A stretch of DNA of 64,000 bases from Carnegiea gigantea (taxonomy: Eukaryota; Streptophyta; Magnoliopsida; Caryophyllales; Cactaceae). Location: NCBI GenBank assembly GCA_029747015.1, contig JAKOGI010002235.1:26001-90000 (forward strand). The letters run 5' to 3'. Below the pieces are notes generated by a model, which did no database searches, was not told where the DNA came from, and saw nothing but the letters and a program-made list of their open reading frames with translations. Every line of letters starts with the position of its first letter. Positions within the stretch are counted from its first letter, which is position 1. The position numbers and the translations under genes are program-made. Below, piece by piece: positions 10,145 through 22,489 of this stretch.

Positions 10145-12915
10145 CAACTCCAAGCATGGGTTCCATTTCGTAGGGTCTGGGGAATTCAGATGTAAGCAGT
10201 CATGCCTCTTCACATGAACAAATTGTCTTAGTATAGTCTCTCTCATCGTATCTACTATGGGTGCAACTCTTACTTTCCTTTAACTACCTCGTTCCTAATT
10301 CTGTGCAATCTTATATAACCACACATCCATCGAATCATTCTCATCGTTGCTACCATTAACCTCTGGACTTGAGTCTTCTTGATTTGCCAACACTCTGAAC
10401 CATATGATACATCTAGTTTGATTACCATATGCTAAAGTTTCCCTTTTAATCCTACCAGAATTTTTTTATCACATAATACTTTGGAAGTATTCCTCCATTT
10501 TTGCCATGCCATTCTAATACGATGATTAATATCTTCATCTATATCTCTTTTCTCCTTAATGATCGAGCCTAAATGCCTAAACTTCTCGACCTTTAGTAAT
10601 ACCATACCACCCATGGTGACTTCTGCCTTGCCTGCTTCCTCACCACTGAACCCACGTTTTAAGTATTTCATCTTGGCTCTGCTCAATCAAAATCTCGTAT
10701 ATTCTAAGGTATGTCTCCACTGCTCTTAACTTGTTGTTAAGTCCATCTCTAGTCTCATCGATAAGAATAATATCATCAGCAAATAGCATACACTGTGGTA
10801 TCTCATCTTGAATCCCTTTTGTAAGTTTATGCAGAACAACAGTGAAAAGAAATGGGCTTAAAGCTGAACCTTGATGGAGCTCAATGTCAATAATAAAGTC
10901 TTGTGTCTCCTCCTGAGGTCCTAGCAGTTGTTTTAACTCCCTTATACATATTCTTGATAACCTTATGTATGCCACCTACACCTCTTTCTTTTCTAGACAC
11001 TCCCATAAGACCTCACGCGGAACTCCATCATACGCTTTCTCTAAATCTATAAACACCATATGGAGACCCTTTTTCCTATTCATGTACAATTTCATGAGTC
11101 TTATTATAAGATGGATTGCGTCTGTAGTCGATTCACCTAGCATAAAACCAAATTGAGTATCTGAAATTGAAATGTTCTTCCTTAACCTTCTCTCAATTAC
11201 TCGTTTTCCATAACTTTATAGCATGGCTAAACAGTTTAACACCCCTATAGTTATCACAATCTTGGATATCACCTTTGTTCTTGTAAAATAGTATAATTGT
11301 ACTGATCCTCCGTTTGTAGGGCATCTTAACAGTCCTAAAATGATATTAAAAAGCTTCATTAACTACTCTAGTCTCTCTTCACCCAAACACTTCTAGATTT
11401 TCACAGGGATATGGTCCAGACCCACAACTTTTTCATTCTGTATCTTCCTTAATACCTCTCTAACCTCTTTTCTACTAATATGACTGCTGAATCTATAGTT
11501 TTGTTTCCCTTCCTAATTCTCTCTTATACCTCAAGGAATACTCACCCCTCTCGCCATTAAAGAGTTTAGAAAAGTAACTCTGCCATCTCTCCCTTATTTT
11601 AGCTTCCTCTACTAAGACCTTACTCTCATCACCTTTGATACACCTTGAGCTTCCCAAGTCTTTCATTTTCTTTTCCCTAGCCCTTGCTAACTTGAAGATA
11701 TCCTTCTCACCTTACTTAGTCTCTACTCTCTAATAGTAACCCCCCAAATGTGTTGTTCATTGCTATAGTGATAGCTTTCTTTACTCTCTTCTTGGCAGCC
11801 TTATGCTTAATTAAATTAACTTTTTTATCCCTGTCCATACAATTGCCTATTAGGGTGGGCGTATGCATCTTGTTTCTCCTTAACTTTCTCTTTGACTCCT
11901 ACATTCCACCATGAATCTCCTTTAATTATGCCTCCTCTGCCTCTGGATATTCCTAAGACTCCCTTAGCTGACCTTCGAATACACTCAGCCAGTGCCTCCT
12001 ACATTGTGTGCACATCTTCTACTTGTTTCCAACTCCCTTCTGCTTTAATCTTCTCCGATAATTTAGCTGCATTCTAATTAGTAAGATTCGCGCATTTAAC
12101 TTAGGATCCTTGTCACTTTTATTCTTTATCTTTGAACTTTTAATCAACATATCCATTACTAAAAGTCTTTGCTGAGTCACCAAATACTCACTAGGTATCA
12201 CTGTGCAATCTTTACACAACATCCTATTCTTCAACCTAATTAGAAAGCAGTCAATTTGAGTTTTAGTACCGCCACTCCTAAAGGTCACCAAGTGCTTCTC
12301 TTTCTTCTTAAAAAGGGGTTAATAATCATCACATCGTAGGCAACCGCAAAGTCCAGAATTGACACCCCTTCACTGTTTCTTTGCCCATAACCCAAACCTC
12401 TATGCATCATATCATACCCATCTGCCTTAGATCCAATAAGCCTATTAAAATCTCCACCCAAGAAGCATTTCTCACTTGAGGTAAACTCTGAATGACTTCA
12501 TCCAACTCCTCATAAACTTTCCGCCTAACATCATCGACCAGCCCTATTTGTGGTGCATAAACATATATCACATTGAGAATTTCTATCCCCACCACCATGT
12601 TAATTAATATGATTTGATCACTATCACACCTCACCTCTACAGCTTGATCAACCAAGTCATTATAGACCAAAATACCAATGCCATTTCTATCCCTAGTATG
12701 CCCAGAATACCACAACTTATACCCATCTATTACTCGAGCTTTGGTTCCTAAACCCTAAGTCTCTTGGATACAATCTACATTAATCTCACGTCTATGCAAA
12801 GCTTTAACTAATTCTATAGAGAATATTCCAAGAAGCAAAGCACAACCTATTGATCCCACTCTCTTCCTAACCCCTTCCCTCGGAGGACATGCTTGAACTA
12901 TTCCATTACTCGCCA
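10145..12915 (-). pseudogene. LINE (non-LTR retrotransposon) endonuclease-reverse transcriptase, decayed
   Basis: Read on the minus strand, 12,880-12,100 gives an endonuclease/exonuclease/phosphatase domain: the catalytic QET motif near 12,760, LWYSGHTRDRNG-like sequence at 12,710, YAPQIGL near 12,550 and the domain end (TKTQIDCFLIR) near 12,260. Downstream, 10,975-10,640 encodes the reverse transcriptase palm with HQGSALSPFLF and the catalytic FADDIILIDETR. 10,686-10,430 continues with the KFRHLGSIIKEK thumb region, and the C-terminal part reaches about 10,150. Stops and frameshifts throughout make it inactive. The product would nick target DNA and prime cDNA from the nick. It is a very common plant LINE type. 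Its 3' end directly adjoins the TA microsatellite. No distinct 5' UTR is recognisable beyond about 12,915. Confidence 0.87.
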
Positions 12916-13560
12916 CTAAGTTAAGCTAGTAAATAAATAAATAAGTAAAACAATGATATCAATTACACAAATAACAATAATAACAATGATACTAATAATA
13001 ACAGTGATAAAAAAATTACTAATACTAGTAATGAAGACACTACTACTAATACTAATGGCCTAGTCTAATTATTTTTAAAAAGAATAAATAATAGGTACAG
13101 AAAACAATAATAACAACAACCACTATACTAATATTAAGATGTAATAACTGCAAATTAGGCTAGATTACCAAAAAAAAAAAAATGATAAGAGAGGAGAATA
13201 CCATAGAAAAAGTAAACAAATTACCAAAGATTATAGCTCACTACCAAAGATGATAATAAAGATACAGTAGCACTAATAGGAATATTACTAATACAAGTAA
13301 CATAATTAAAAATGTAATAATAATATGTAGCAATAAATAAACAAACCTACGACAAACGTAATAAAAATATGCAGCCAGAAACAATACTATTGCAACCAAA
13401 AATATTACTAATGCTAGTCACAGGTGAAAAAAAAAAAAAACAGTAAAAAAGGAGAGAACCAAATAAACAGTAACCAAAATTAAGGGGAGATATCAGGCAA
13501 TTAAGCGGCCAATGGCGGTGAGTAAGATGACACAATTAGAGGGAAACACATAAGTAACGA
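12916..13560. repeat. AT-rich degenerate trinucleotide (AATA/CTAATA) low-complexity DNA
   Basis: Dominated by AATAA, ACTAAT and GATAAT variants with a few poly(A) runs of 10-14 bases (13170, 13428). No coding signal. Confidence 0.7.
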
Positions 13561-15849
13561 CTATAATCTACTAGAAGATAATGACAAACCTGTGTAGACA
13601 CTCTAAGCCACCATGAACAAGAGAGGATTCAAGAACTTGACTTACATAGAATGCCAAAGGCCCACTGTTATACTCTGTTTTTCTACCCAAAATAGAGACT
13701 CTAGACCGCTTTGCTCCCTCATACTTTCCGGGTCTGATACACCCTTAGTGCCGGTGAGTAGTGGTTGGCAGTTACTGGCATCTCAGAGTAGTTCTTTGTA
13801 GACTATTAAACAGGACACCTCTCCTCGGTACAAACACCACAGCCAAGGATGAATGAGGGGAAGGGTGGATGCAACTGGGCCACTAAGGACTCACCCAATG
13901 AATTGCATTCAGATGAACAACGGTAGTATCTGTGTCTGGACTGACCTAAAACTGGTTTGGCCTCACTAGTGGGGACGACTGAATAAGTCTCACCGATGGG
14001 AACTTGCAAGGTGTTGCCATCGAGCTGCGGATGGGTGCCCTTCCCTGGAGATGAGCCTGGCCTACCGGTTGTATATGTGTGTGTGTGTATAAACATAAAG
14101 TACCAATACATTACATTAGAGCATTGATTGTGAACATGCAGATTTTGAAAATAGGATTATGAAATTGCAAGGTTTCTCTCCTCAACTAAATTCAAAGCTA
14201 GCTACATGTTCTCATTAAATTAGACTATTCATTGCACAAATGTGGAAAAATAGTATAAAATAGAGCAATCGGGCTGAGAGAATAATCTTTCTAATTTTGT
14301 CACTCTTATTTTCTTTTGTTTCCTCGTTTTTCAATACTACATAGAGCTTAAAGTTTAATAAGATACTGGCAAAGCAACAAAAGTTATGTGTTAAGAAAAC
14401 ATATAGGAAGAAGTGATGATAGTGAAGACCAAAAATTTTAAAAAGAGTAAGGGGCTGCAAATCATCTTCTACTCATCCCTTGATAAGGATGTAGTTATCC
14501 CCTATCGCTACTTCGTTCCCCACCGAGGCAAGGAATGTTCTCAGCCATATATAAATACAACTTTTGCTTGTGGTTCGCAATCAAGTAAACATTAGCTGCT
14601 AGGGATAGTGGCAAACTAGTGTTTGCCCCCTATGCAATAGAAATCACATATATGATGAACAATTATTTTTAAGCATCACTCATACGAAATATAGTGTTAT
14701 ATGGGTAAATGGTTAATGGTTTAGCCACCAGATGATTGCACCATATTTACGCATGGTTTTCATAAGACTACAGAGAAGCTTTAAAGAGTGTTTTACTAGC
14801 TGTGTTAGAACCACTATCCATTGCATTAAAAATGCTAGGAATGAGGAAATATTTAGGCAGGGCCATTTCAAAGCTAAAACAATTATCCTTAATGTATACA
14901 CTAGAGCTAAAATGTCGACAAAGAGTTGTGTCCATAGCTATTGTCAACATCTTAATTACTTACTTAGCATACTTTGATGTATCTGTGAGTATAGGTCTAT
15001 ATCTTGCGTGATAATGACAGAAAGCTTGGTGTATACTACCTCCCTTGTACTCTTACTGTCTACTTTAAAAGTAACAAGAATTTTACATTTTAAAAAACAA
15101 AACTTTATTATAATTTCTAAATGGGCTTGTTATCTATCCATTTTATTACACTACATGCTTTAATAATATACAAAAATATTATGCATCCTTTAGGGGGGGA
15201 AAAAATCACTCATACTAGTTTGGGTTAATAAACACCTCTTCCATCCCCTCTAGTACATTCCCCTAACCCCTTTACTCATTTTATCTCCTTAACCTGCATT
15301 CTCTATCCCTCATGAAGCAACATTAAAATTAATTGCATGCCACTATGAAGAACCTTTGCCTCTCCCCTCCCCCTTTCTCTTTCACACCCCTTCCAACAAA
15401 GCTTCACCTTTACTTGCTTCCTCACCTCTTCATCTACTATTGCTGGGTTGACTTTCTCCATTGTTGGTGTCATCTGTTGGTTCTTCATGGTCATCCACTT
15501 TTCTAATTTATCTTTCTTCTAAATACGTAGTACCTATCTCCATCTATTCACCTTTTTATCCTTCTTTTATTTCCTGTATTTATAGTTTTGCTTGTCCACC
15601 ATGCCATTGATTGTCTAACTTTATGTCACTACGAAGCCCCATTAGGCCACTGCCATGGACTCTATTATTATCAATCACATCAAGTCATTCTCCTTCCATC
15701 AAGTAAGAGGGTTTTTATCCATTTCCTAAATGTTGATACTATTGTCATAGTGGTGGTAGCAAATTGCTCATGGTTGCACTAGTGCTAACATGTGTTAGAA
15801 ATAATTAGAAAAATTATATTTTGATATCATGAGGTTTTGAATAATAATA
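13561..15849. other. Unclassified intergenic DNA
   Basis: No frame longer than about 100 codons and none resembling a known family. 13600-14090 has a more balanced composition and ends in a short TG run (14078-14090), which may mark the end of an old retroposed insert. A pyrimidine-rich stretch lies at 15,355-15,415. Nothing else can be supported. Confidence 0.5.
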
Positions 15850-15929
15850 ATTATAACCTTATCTTATTCGGAATTATTTAAAACTACCTTAAGCAAAGTA
15901 CATATTTTGTAAAACATACCAAGTTCCTC

Positions 15930-16215
15930 TTCATTCATTTGGGAAGAAATGAGATGGGAACAAATGGTTAGGATGGGAAAGAAACGAGAAGGGATGAAAA
16001 AGAACGGTATTTTTCTTGAAAGAATTATAGGAATGGGAAAGATTGGGAAGAAATGAGAGGAGTTAAAAAATTTTCTTTTAGGAATGATTGAAAACGATAT
16101 GAAGGAATGTGATAGAATGAGATAAAATGAGAAGGAATAGAAAGGAATGAGAGTTTTCTTAAATGAGTAGGAAGGAATGAGAAGAAATGTAATGGAATTG
16201 GAGGGGATGGAAGCC
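15930..16215. repeat. Purine-rich GGAATGAGA-type degenerate repeat
   Basis: The plus strand is strongly purine-skewed over nearly 300 bp, with recurring GGAATGAGA, GGGAAGAAATGAGA and GAAGGAATG motifs. Homopurine strands of this kind can be a degenerate minisatellite. The reverse-strand frame through it is a composition artefact rich in Ser, Phe and Ile. Confidence 0.6.
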
Positions 16216-17625
16216 CTTGATGTACTCACAAAAAGAATGGTATCTTCAATATAGCATGCTTTTGGGGGAAAGAGATGACCAAAATGCCATTACTTAAAAG
16301 TGGGAAGAGAATGTTAAGTACAATAGTGCATAAGCTATATAAAACATGAATGCAAAAGATAATACCCTTTTGATTAAGCCTAAGATCGAAATATCTAATA
16401 AAAAAGAAAGTGAGGAGAAAGAAAACATTGTTAAAACCCCCAAAAGAAACGCAAACTCTTGAACTCCCATCTTCTTCTTCCTTGGAACTCGACCTTGTAA
16501 GAAAGACAAAAAGCAAGATTCTAGAATCCTTCAATTTGTCTAATAGTTCGTACTTTGTTGATCATCTTCACCATCAACTTTGACTTGTGGAAAGAGAAGT
16601 CGCATATTTGTTTGTGCTGTTTGAAAGTGTGTTCACTATTCATCTTATGAAATTCAAATATTAGGGAGAATATGTTGCTTGCATTAGGGATGAGAATATT
16701 ACTCGAATTCAAAACATTGAATTAAAACTCTCCCCATTTGGCACCTGAATAGGTAATGAAAATGGGTTTTAAATGGTATGGGTGAGCGCATGAGTATCCT
16801 ATTCGAAAATGGGTAGGGAAATGGGTATGAATTCTTAAAACTCAAGCCTGATTGTGTACTCGATTATCTAGGAAAATGCGACAAAAATATGCTGAAACCC
16901 AATAATAAATGTTACACATAAAACTCTAATTGTATTGTATTTACTTATGTAGAAATGAAAAATTAAATTTTTGTACAGTTTTAATTTTTGTGAGTCTAAT
17001 TGGATGAATTTTATTACCGTTGCTTGAAGTTATCAATCAAATATAGTTTGTATGCAAATATAAGTTGAACATGGGTGACACTTTGCATACTTTATATGTA
17101 CCCAAATAAAATTTGTAAACCCGAAAAACTCGATGGCCATAGATTTGGGTATAGTCATACAAAATCCAATGAGTATAGATATGAGTATGGGTATGATTTT
17201 CAAAAATAGTTATGAGTAGGGTATGACTTAACCCACCCCGAACCCACCTTACGGCCATCCACAGTTTCCATGCTTAATCGATACCTCAAATGAGTTGAAA
17301 ATGAATAATTTTTCAAGTAAGTTTTAGTTCTTAGTAGGTTAGGTTTTTTTTGAGGTATGGTTTTGGGTGGGACAAGAGTAGGGGATATAATTAGGATAAT
17401 GAATTCAAATGAAATGCATGAATCATCACCTGATTTGGGGTTAAAAATGCGTAAAAGTATAAAAGATTTTTTTGAAGTAAATCTTAACTATATGCTTAAT
17501 TTCTTATAGGATTATAAAGGGAAAGATATGGAATAACCCAAATAGGTTGTCATGAATTAAAAGAGGAAGGAAATAAGGGTGGTGAAATTTATTCCTGATA
17601 GAGTGAGTGTTTAGGCATTAAATGT
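16216..17625. other. Unclassified DNA with a GGGTATG-rich segment (possible hAT-type MITE)
   Basis: 16,685-17,265 begins TAGGGATGAGAAT and ends CGGCCATCC. It is rich in ATGGGTA, GAGTATGGGTATG and CCGAACCC motifs, the style of plant hAT MITEs that resemble the two clear examples elsewhere in this window. I could not find a matching 8-bp target duplication, so the boundaries are unsure. The rest shows no recognisable gene. Confidence 0.35.
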
Positions 17626-18171
17626 GATCAGTATTTCTAATTACTTAGTTTTCACTCATAATTGAGCTTATTTTTATGTTTTATTTAGATTTTGTGTGTT
17701 TGTGTAGGGAATAATGATTTGATGAAATATTGAAGTCATTTGCTTGGTGTGGAAGACTAATTAGAGCAATTTTAGAAAGTTATAGCTAATTGAAAATTAG
17801 AAACCAAGTGGGTCCTAAGTAATTTCCTTAAGAGATCTACTCCTACTAGAATTTGGAGAGGGAGGGATGACCATCACCACCATAAAATGATGCATTGCGC
17901 ATCAATCAATTCTTCATCATTTTAGCTTAGGTTTTAGTTTAGATATTAGGAGTAGATATTACCTTGGTGTAATTTTCTCTCAAAACCTTTGATTGAAGTA
18001 CTTAGATTTTAATTCAAGTTTGAGTTTATATTAATTTATTTAATTCATCTTTCAATTTATAGTTTCAATTAGTTGGCAATTTCTTCCCTATCTGCCCCTC
18101 TTTTTGATTAGAGTTCATTGCTTTCTAAATTGTTATGCTGATTCGCATATTAATAGTTGTCAAATCCAATC
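17626..18171 (+). repeat. 5' LTR of element C, left piece
   Basis: Shares with 29162-29940 the run ATTTGATGAAAT, TTGAAGTCATTTGCTT, GAAAATTAGAAACCAAGTGG and GATTCGCATATTA. It breaks off at AAATCCAATC, the ten bases that recur at 26296 where the LTR resumes. The start at TGATCAGTATTTC is inferred by comparison with the antisense copy at 54030-54560. Confidence 0.7.
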
Positions 18172-18540
18172 GTATAGAGAGCTTTCTGCTTCACATACAT
18201 AACTCATTGCACAAACTGCCTAGTTTGTTCGCTCAGCAGTGCTGGTAGTGGCTCCTTTATGGTTGTCGCCAGCCTCCCGTCCTTCACAACCATTCAATTC
18301 CTCTATCCTTTCTCTTATTGTCCTTTTTTCTCTTCTTTGCTTTAGATTTGATTAGGATTTTGGGTTGCTCTTCCTTTTTTAATTTGGCTACTTTAGATTC
18401 ACATTTTGCACTTATCTAGCTTTCCTAGTCAATTTCAATTCCTCCTTTTTGCTATTGCTTCTGGAAGGGATTTGGTTTGGTTCTATCATATGCCTACCAA
18501 TTGAAGAAATACCGGGAGCAAGGAAACTTTTTTTTTTGGA

Positions 18541-19439
18541 GGATGATGCTAACAATGCTATCAGTCCGTGTTCAAGCCAATTTTAGGCATGATTGTTTTT
18601 GTTTTTGAAATATACTGCTTTGATTTTGCGAAGTTTAGAGTCTTTATTGGCTCATTTAGGTTGCTAGTGATGTGTTTGGGAGAGTCCAACTTAGTTAATC
18701 TTTGTGTAATTGGTCTAGGTGGAAACTCTTTTATTAAAATCATGGGCCCCTTATTAGATTAAGACATAGAAAATCCTCTTCTAGCTGCTATGATTCATGT
18801 CTACCTTAAAGAGGAGGAGTTGGAAGAACTTGTTCAAGTTGTTGTGTGAATGGAAGGACCTTATGAAATTCCCTATAGAGTTCAATCTTTGAAGTATGAA
18901 GGAAATAAATGTTTCAAGAATGGTGCTTTTGTTCAGGCCTTGGGCCTTTATCTGTATGCTCTGAAGCATTGTGCTTTACTTGTATTATTTGAAAGGACAT
19001 GAAGACATTTTTAACAGTTTGGTCATTAATCTCAATATTAACCTTACTGCTTCTGAGCTAAAGCAACGACAGTTTAACAAAGTCATGACTCTGTGCTCTT
19101 TGATCCCTGATTTTGGGCCTTATAATTCCAAAGCTTAGTTTAGAAGAGTAAAGGCAACAGTGGGCTTACACAATATTCAACAAGCTTTGTGTGATTTGAA
19201 GGAGGCCAATTGAATTAAACCAAATAATATGAAAATTGTTAAGGAACTTCAAAAAATTGAATGTACATATTCTCAAGTTAAGGAAAAGCAAAGAAAGTTG
19301 CACAGTCAAGAAAACGATAGTAAACATGCAGAGAAATGACCATATTTAGAAGTTTAACCTAGAAGCGAGAAGAAGGGAAATAGTACTATCTACAATCCCT
19401 CTTATTGTGAGGAAGATGAGACGTATTCTGAAGTTAGAG
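18541..19439 (+). pseudogene. TPR-domain protein pseudogene (co-chaperone-like)
   Basis: Reading through stops and frameshifts, 18,890-18,990 gives YEGNKCFKNGAFVQAL and a following LYLYALKH, a TPR helix pair. 19,030-19,330 gives NLTASELKQRQFNK, FRRVKATVGLHNIQQAL and DLKEAN, then KELQKIE, followed by a charged KEKQRK tail. This order (N-x2-A-x-x-K, RR-x-K/A-x-A, A-x-x-DL) is typical of clamp-type TPR domains of chaperone cofactors such as FKBP or TTC4-like proteins, but the exact parent is unclear. At least four stops are present. The hAT MITE at 19440 interrupts it. Confidence 0.6.
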
Positions 19440-20190
19440 CAGGGATGGTAACGGGTCAGACTCGGATCAGATGTATAGACATTCAAATCTGATCCAATTA
19501 ATAATCGGATTTAAAAATCCAATCCAAATCCGACTCCGTCGGATCGGATGTTAAATCGGATTCGGATTGGTTTCAGATCGGATTAAATCCGGATATAATC
19601 GGATATAATTTGGTTATGTATTTTTATTCAGTACTTGCACAATTTTTTATTTCCAACCTTATTTTTGCTCACTTGTAAGTGTAATATTAAATACTTCTTT
19701 AATGTCAAATAGCTTTTTATATTAAACATTTCAATGTGTTAAAGTAAAAGTGTATTGGAAAAAGAGAATGCAAATTCACTTTAGAGTGAAAGGGATAGAT
19801 AATAGTACAACAACTACAAGGAAAGGAAGAAACTACAACTTTGATCGACAAAGATGAGAGAGCGAGAAAAAGATTAGGAGACAAGAAGAAATTAGCTAAG
19901 AAAGAAGAGTGTACTGTACATAGAGTACAAACCTTATGCGAATTTTTTGAGAGTTATCATATTAAGATTTTTCTATCTTCAAAAAAAGTTGAAATTATTA
20001 GAAAAAGATATCGGATCGGATGCTAATCGGATCGGATGGACTCTCCTCTAAATCCGCTCGGATCGGAGTAGGATTCGGATTATTTTTATCGGACTCTGAA
20101 TCGGATTATTTTTTATCGGATTCGAATCGGATAATTTTGCGTCGAATCAGATCGGATTTGCATCGAATTCAGACTATACTGTCATCCCTA
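19440..20190. mobile_element. hAT-type MITE, ~751 bp, inserted in the TPR pseudogene
   Basis: The ends are CAGGGATGGTAAC and, inverted, TAGGGATGACAGT. Flanks AGTTAGAG (19432-19439) and AGTTGGAG (20191-20198) differ at one base in eight, matching the 8-bp target duplication of hAT transposons. The terminal 150 bp on each side are packed with ATCGGAT/GGATCGGA motifs. There is no transposase, so movement would need one supplied in trans. Confidence 0.82.
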
Positions 20191-20203
20191 AGTTGGAGAG
20201 GCG

Positions 20204-20438
20204 TGTTAATTTAGCATGAGAAAGGGAAAAGAATGAGAAAGAAGGAAGAGATGTTTCTTATTAATTCACAAGGCCATAGTATGGCTCAAATTTATACATG
20301 ACATCAACCATAGACTCCTAACCTTAATAGAACTTAGGTAGCAAGCTAAGAATATAATACAGGATGTGATTGCAAAATATATCAACAATATATCACAAAA
20401 TCTATCACAAAATCTATATTTAATTTCTTGCCATATCA
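20204..20438 (-). repeat. 3' LTR of copia element 1
   Basis: About 235 bp, TG...CA on the plus strand, repeated at 25038-25284. A purine-rich tract (on the minus strand TTAGGGAGAG) abuts its right edge, as expected of a polypurine tract. Confidence 0.85.
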
Positions 20439-20444
20439 CTCTCC

Positions 20445-22000
20445 CTAAGTTGTAGCATGGGGGTTGATAATGGCCAACTTGGACCTTAAGTACTGAAATT
20501 GTTGCTCATCAAGCGCCTTGGTATATATGTTTTCCAGCTGATGCTTGAAAGGAAGATAGCTTGTGATCAATTCACCAGACATAATACGTTCACAAACAAA
20601 ATGGCAATCGATTTCTATATATTTTATCCTTTCATGGAAGACTGGGTTCTTAGCAATATGTAATGCTGCCTGATTGTCACAAAAGAATGTTATAAGAAGC
20701 TAAACAAACACATATAAAGATGCCATGAATGAGCGAATCCAAATAAGCTCACTAGTTGTAGCTGTCATGGCGCGATATTCAGCTTTTGCAGAGGATGGGG
20801 AAAATGTAGTCTGTTTCTTAGTCTTCTAGGAAATAGGAGACCCACCAAGAGTGATAAAACACCCAGTCAAAGAACTACCAGTAAGGGGGCCCAGTCTGAA
20901 TATATGCTAAGACTTGCAGATTCGAGTCATACTTCATAAGCAACCCTCGTCCAGGATTACCCTTCAAATAGCACAGAACTCATTGAGCTACTGCCATATG
21001 TTCTTCCTTAGGATTCTATATAAATGGAGATAAAATATGTACAAAATAACTGAGTTCAGGATGGGTGATGGTCAAGTATATTAATTAGCCCACTAGCCGT
21101 TTGTACTGAGTAGCATCATCCAAGTGTTCGCCCGTAGCAAGGGCTAACTTGTGGTTGGTCTCTATAGGAAAGTCCGCAAGCTTTGCGCCTAACAATCCAC
21201 ATTCATCAACAACCTCAAAAGCATACTTACGTTGGGATAGAAATTAGCCTATGTGGACTATGAGCCACCTCAATACCTATAAAATATTTGAGAGGCTCAA
21301 CTTGTTTAACAAGAAAACAGTTATGTAGATATGCTTTGAAATCGAAACATGCCTTAGTATTATTTCTTGTGAGAACCCAATCATCAACATAGACCAACAA
21401 AGCCATGAATATCCCATTCTTGTGATAGGTGAACAGCGAGTAGTATGCACATGAGTGATTAAAGCTATATTCAAGAAGTTTAGAAGAGAATTTAGCAAAC
21501 CATTGCCTGGAAGCTTCTTTTAACCCATACAAAGACTTCAGAAGTTTGCATACTTGGTTGGGTTGCGAAGACTTGAATCCAGGAGGCAAGGTCATGTAAA
21601 CTTCTTCTTCAAAATCACCACGTAAGAACATGTTATAAACATCCATTTGATGAAGCTCCCATCCCCTAGCAGCAACAACGACTAGACAACATCTAACACT
21701 AGTCATTTTAGCAACAAGTGCAAAAGTTTCTGTAAAATTGAATCCTTCCACTTGTTTGTCACCTCTAATTACGAAGCGAGCTTTGTACGTTTCTATACTC
21801 CTATCAACATTGTACCTCATCTTATATACCCATTTATAATTAATGGGTTTACGACTCGGAGGAAAACCTACTGTAGTCCAAGTATTATTGAGTTCTAAAC
21901 CTTCAATCTCCTTAGCTATCGCTTCTCTCCAATGAGCGTCCTGAACTGCATCATGATAGAATTTTAGCTCCACAATCTTTGTTATAGTAGATAAGAACAT
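20445..22000 (-). pseudogene. Copia element 1 reverse transcriptase and RNase H
   Basis: 22,000-21,227 reads as one open 257-residue stretch with KWVYKMRYN, ARFVIRGDKQVEG, HQMDVYNMFLRG and the catalytic YVDD. These are the hallmark copia RT blocks. 21,226-20,450 continues in broken frames into RNase H, with an EYRAM-type segment (EAEY equivalent near 20,780) and the C-terminal KHQLEN/TKAL region near 20,530. RT copies element RNA, and RNase H removes the template. The segment next to the LTR contains several stops. Confidence 0.88.
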
Positions 22001-22489
22001 TTATGCGTGTTTGAAAAACTATTGTAGGTAACATAATTAGCAATGGGGTACGGTTTACCTGAAGATACCTTTTGAAGTGGGGGAGCATGAGGTGAGGGTT
22101 CTTTAACAGAAGTGGTGTAGTAAATATAATCTTGCAAATGACTCAGGGCTCGTTAGGTCCATATATAAGGAGGCCCAGCTGTGACCATGCACTATGCTGC
22201 ATCCTCGGATGAAACTGGCCTACCACGCTTGTCACTATTTGGTGTGTTTAGAACCTGCTGTGAGACGGGCCTTTTGTTAGCGGATGGGCCAGGGTTGGAG
22301 GTATCTGTGTGGCTTTCCCTATCCACTACGGGCAAGGTAATCCTGTACTAGTAGTATCCATGCTATGCGGGCCATATGTTATCAGCCCAGCCTCAGCACT
22401 ATGACGGTTATTGCATGGCCCAACTGAGATTGGGCTTGTCTCTTAAGTCGGCAATGATGCTGAATCATGGGGCTTAGCTTAGGAAGCTT

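Noticed and set aside
13613..14111. Short frames on both strands in a balanced-composition stretch
   Set aside because: No domain resemblance, and both strands are similarly open. Left as unclassified.
15864..16229. A 121-codon minus-strand frame rich in Ser, Phe and Ile
   Set aside because: Composition artefact of the purine-rich repeat read on the opposite strand.
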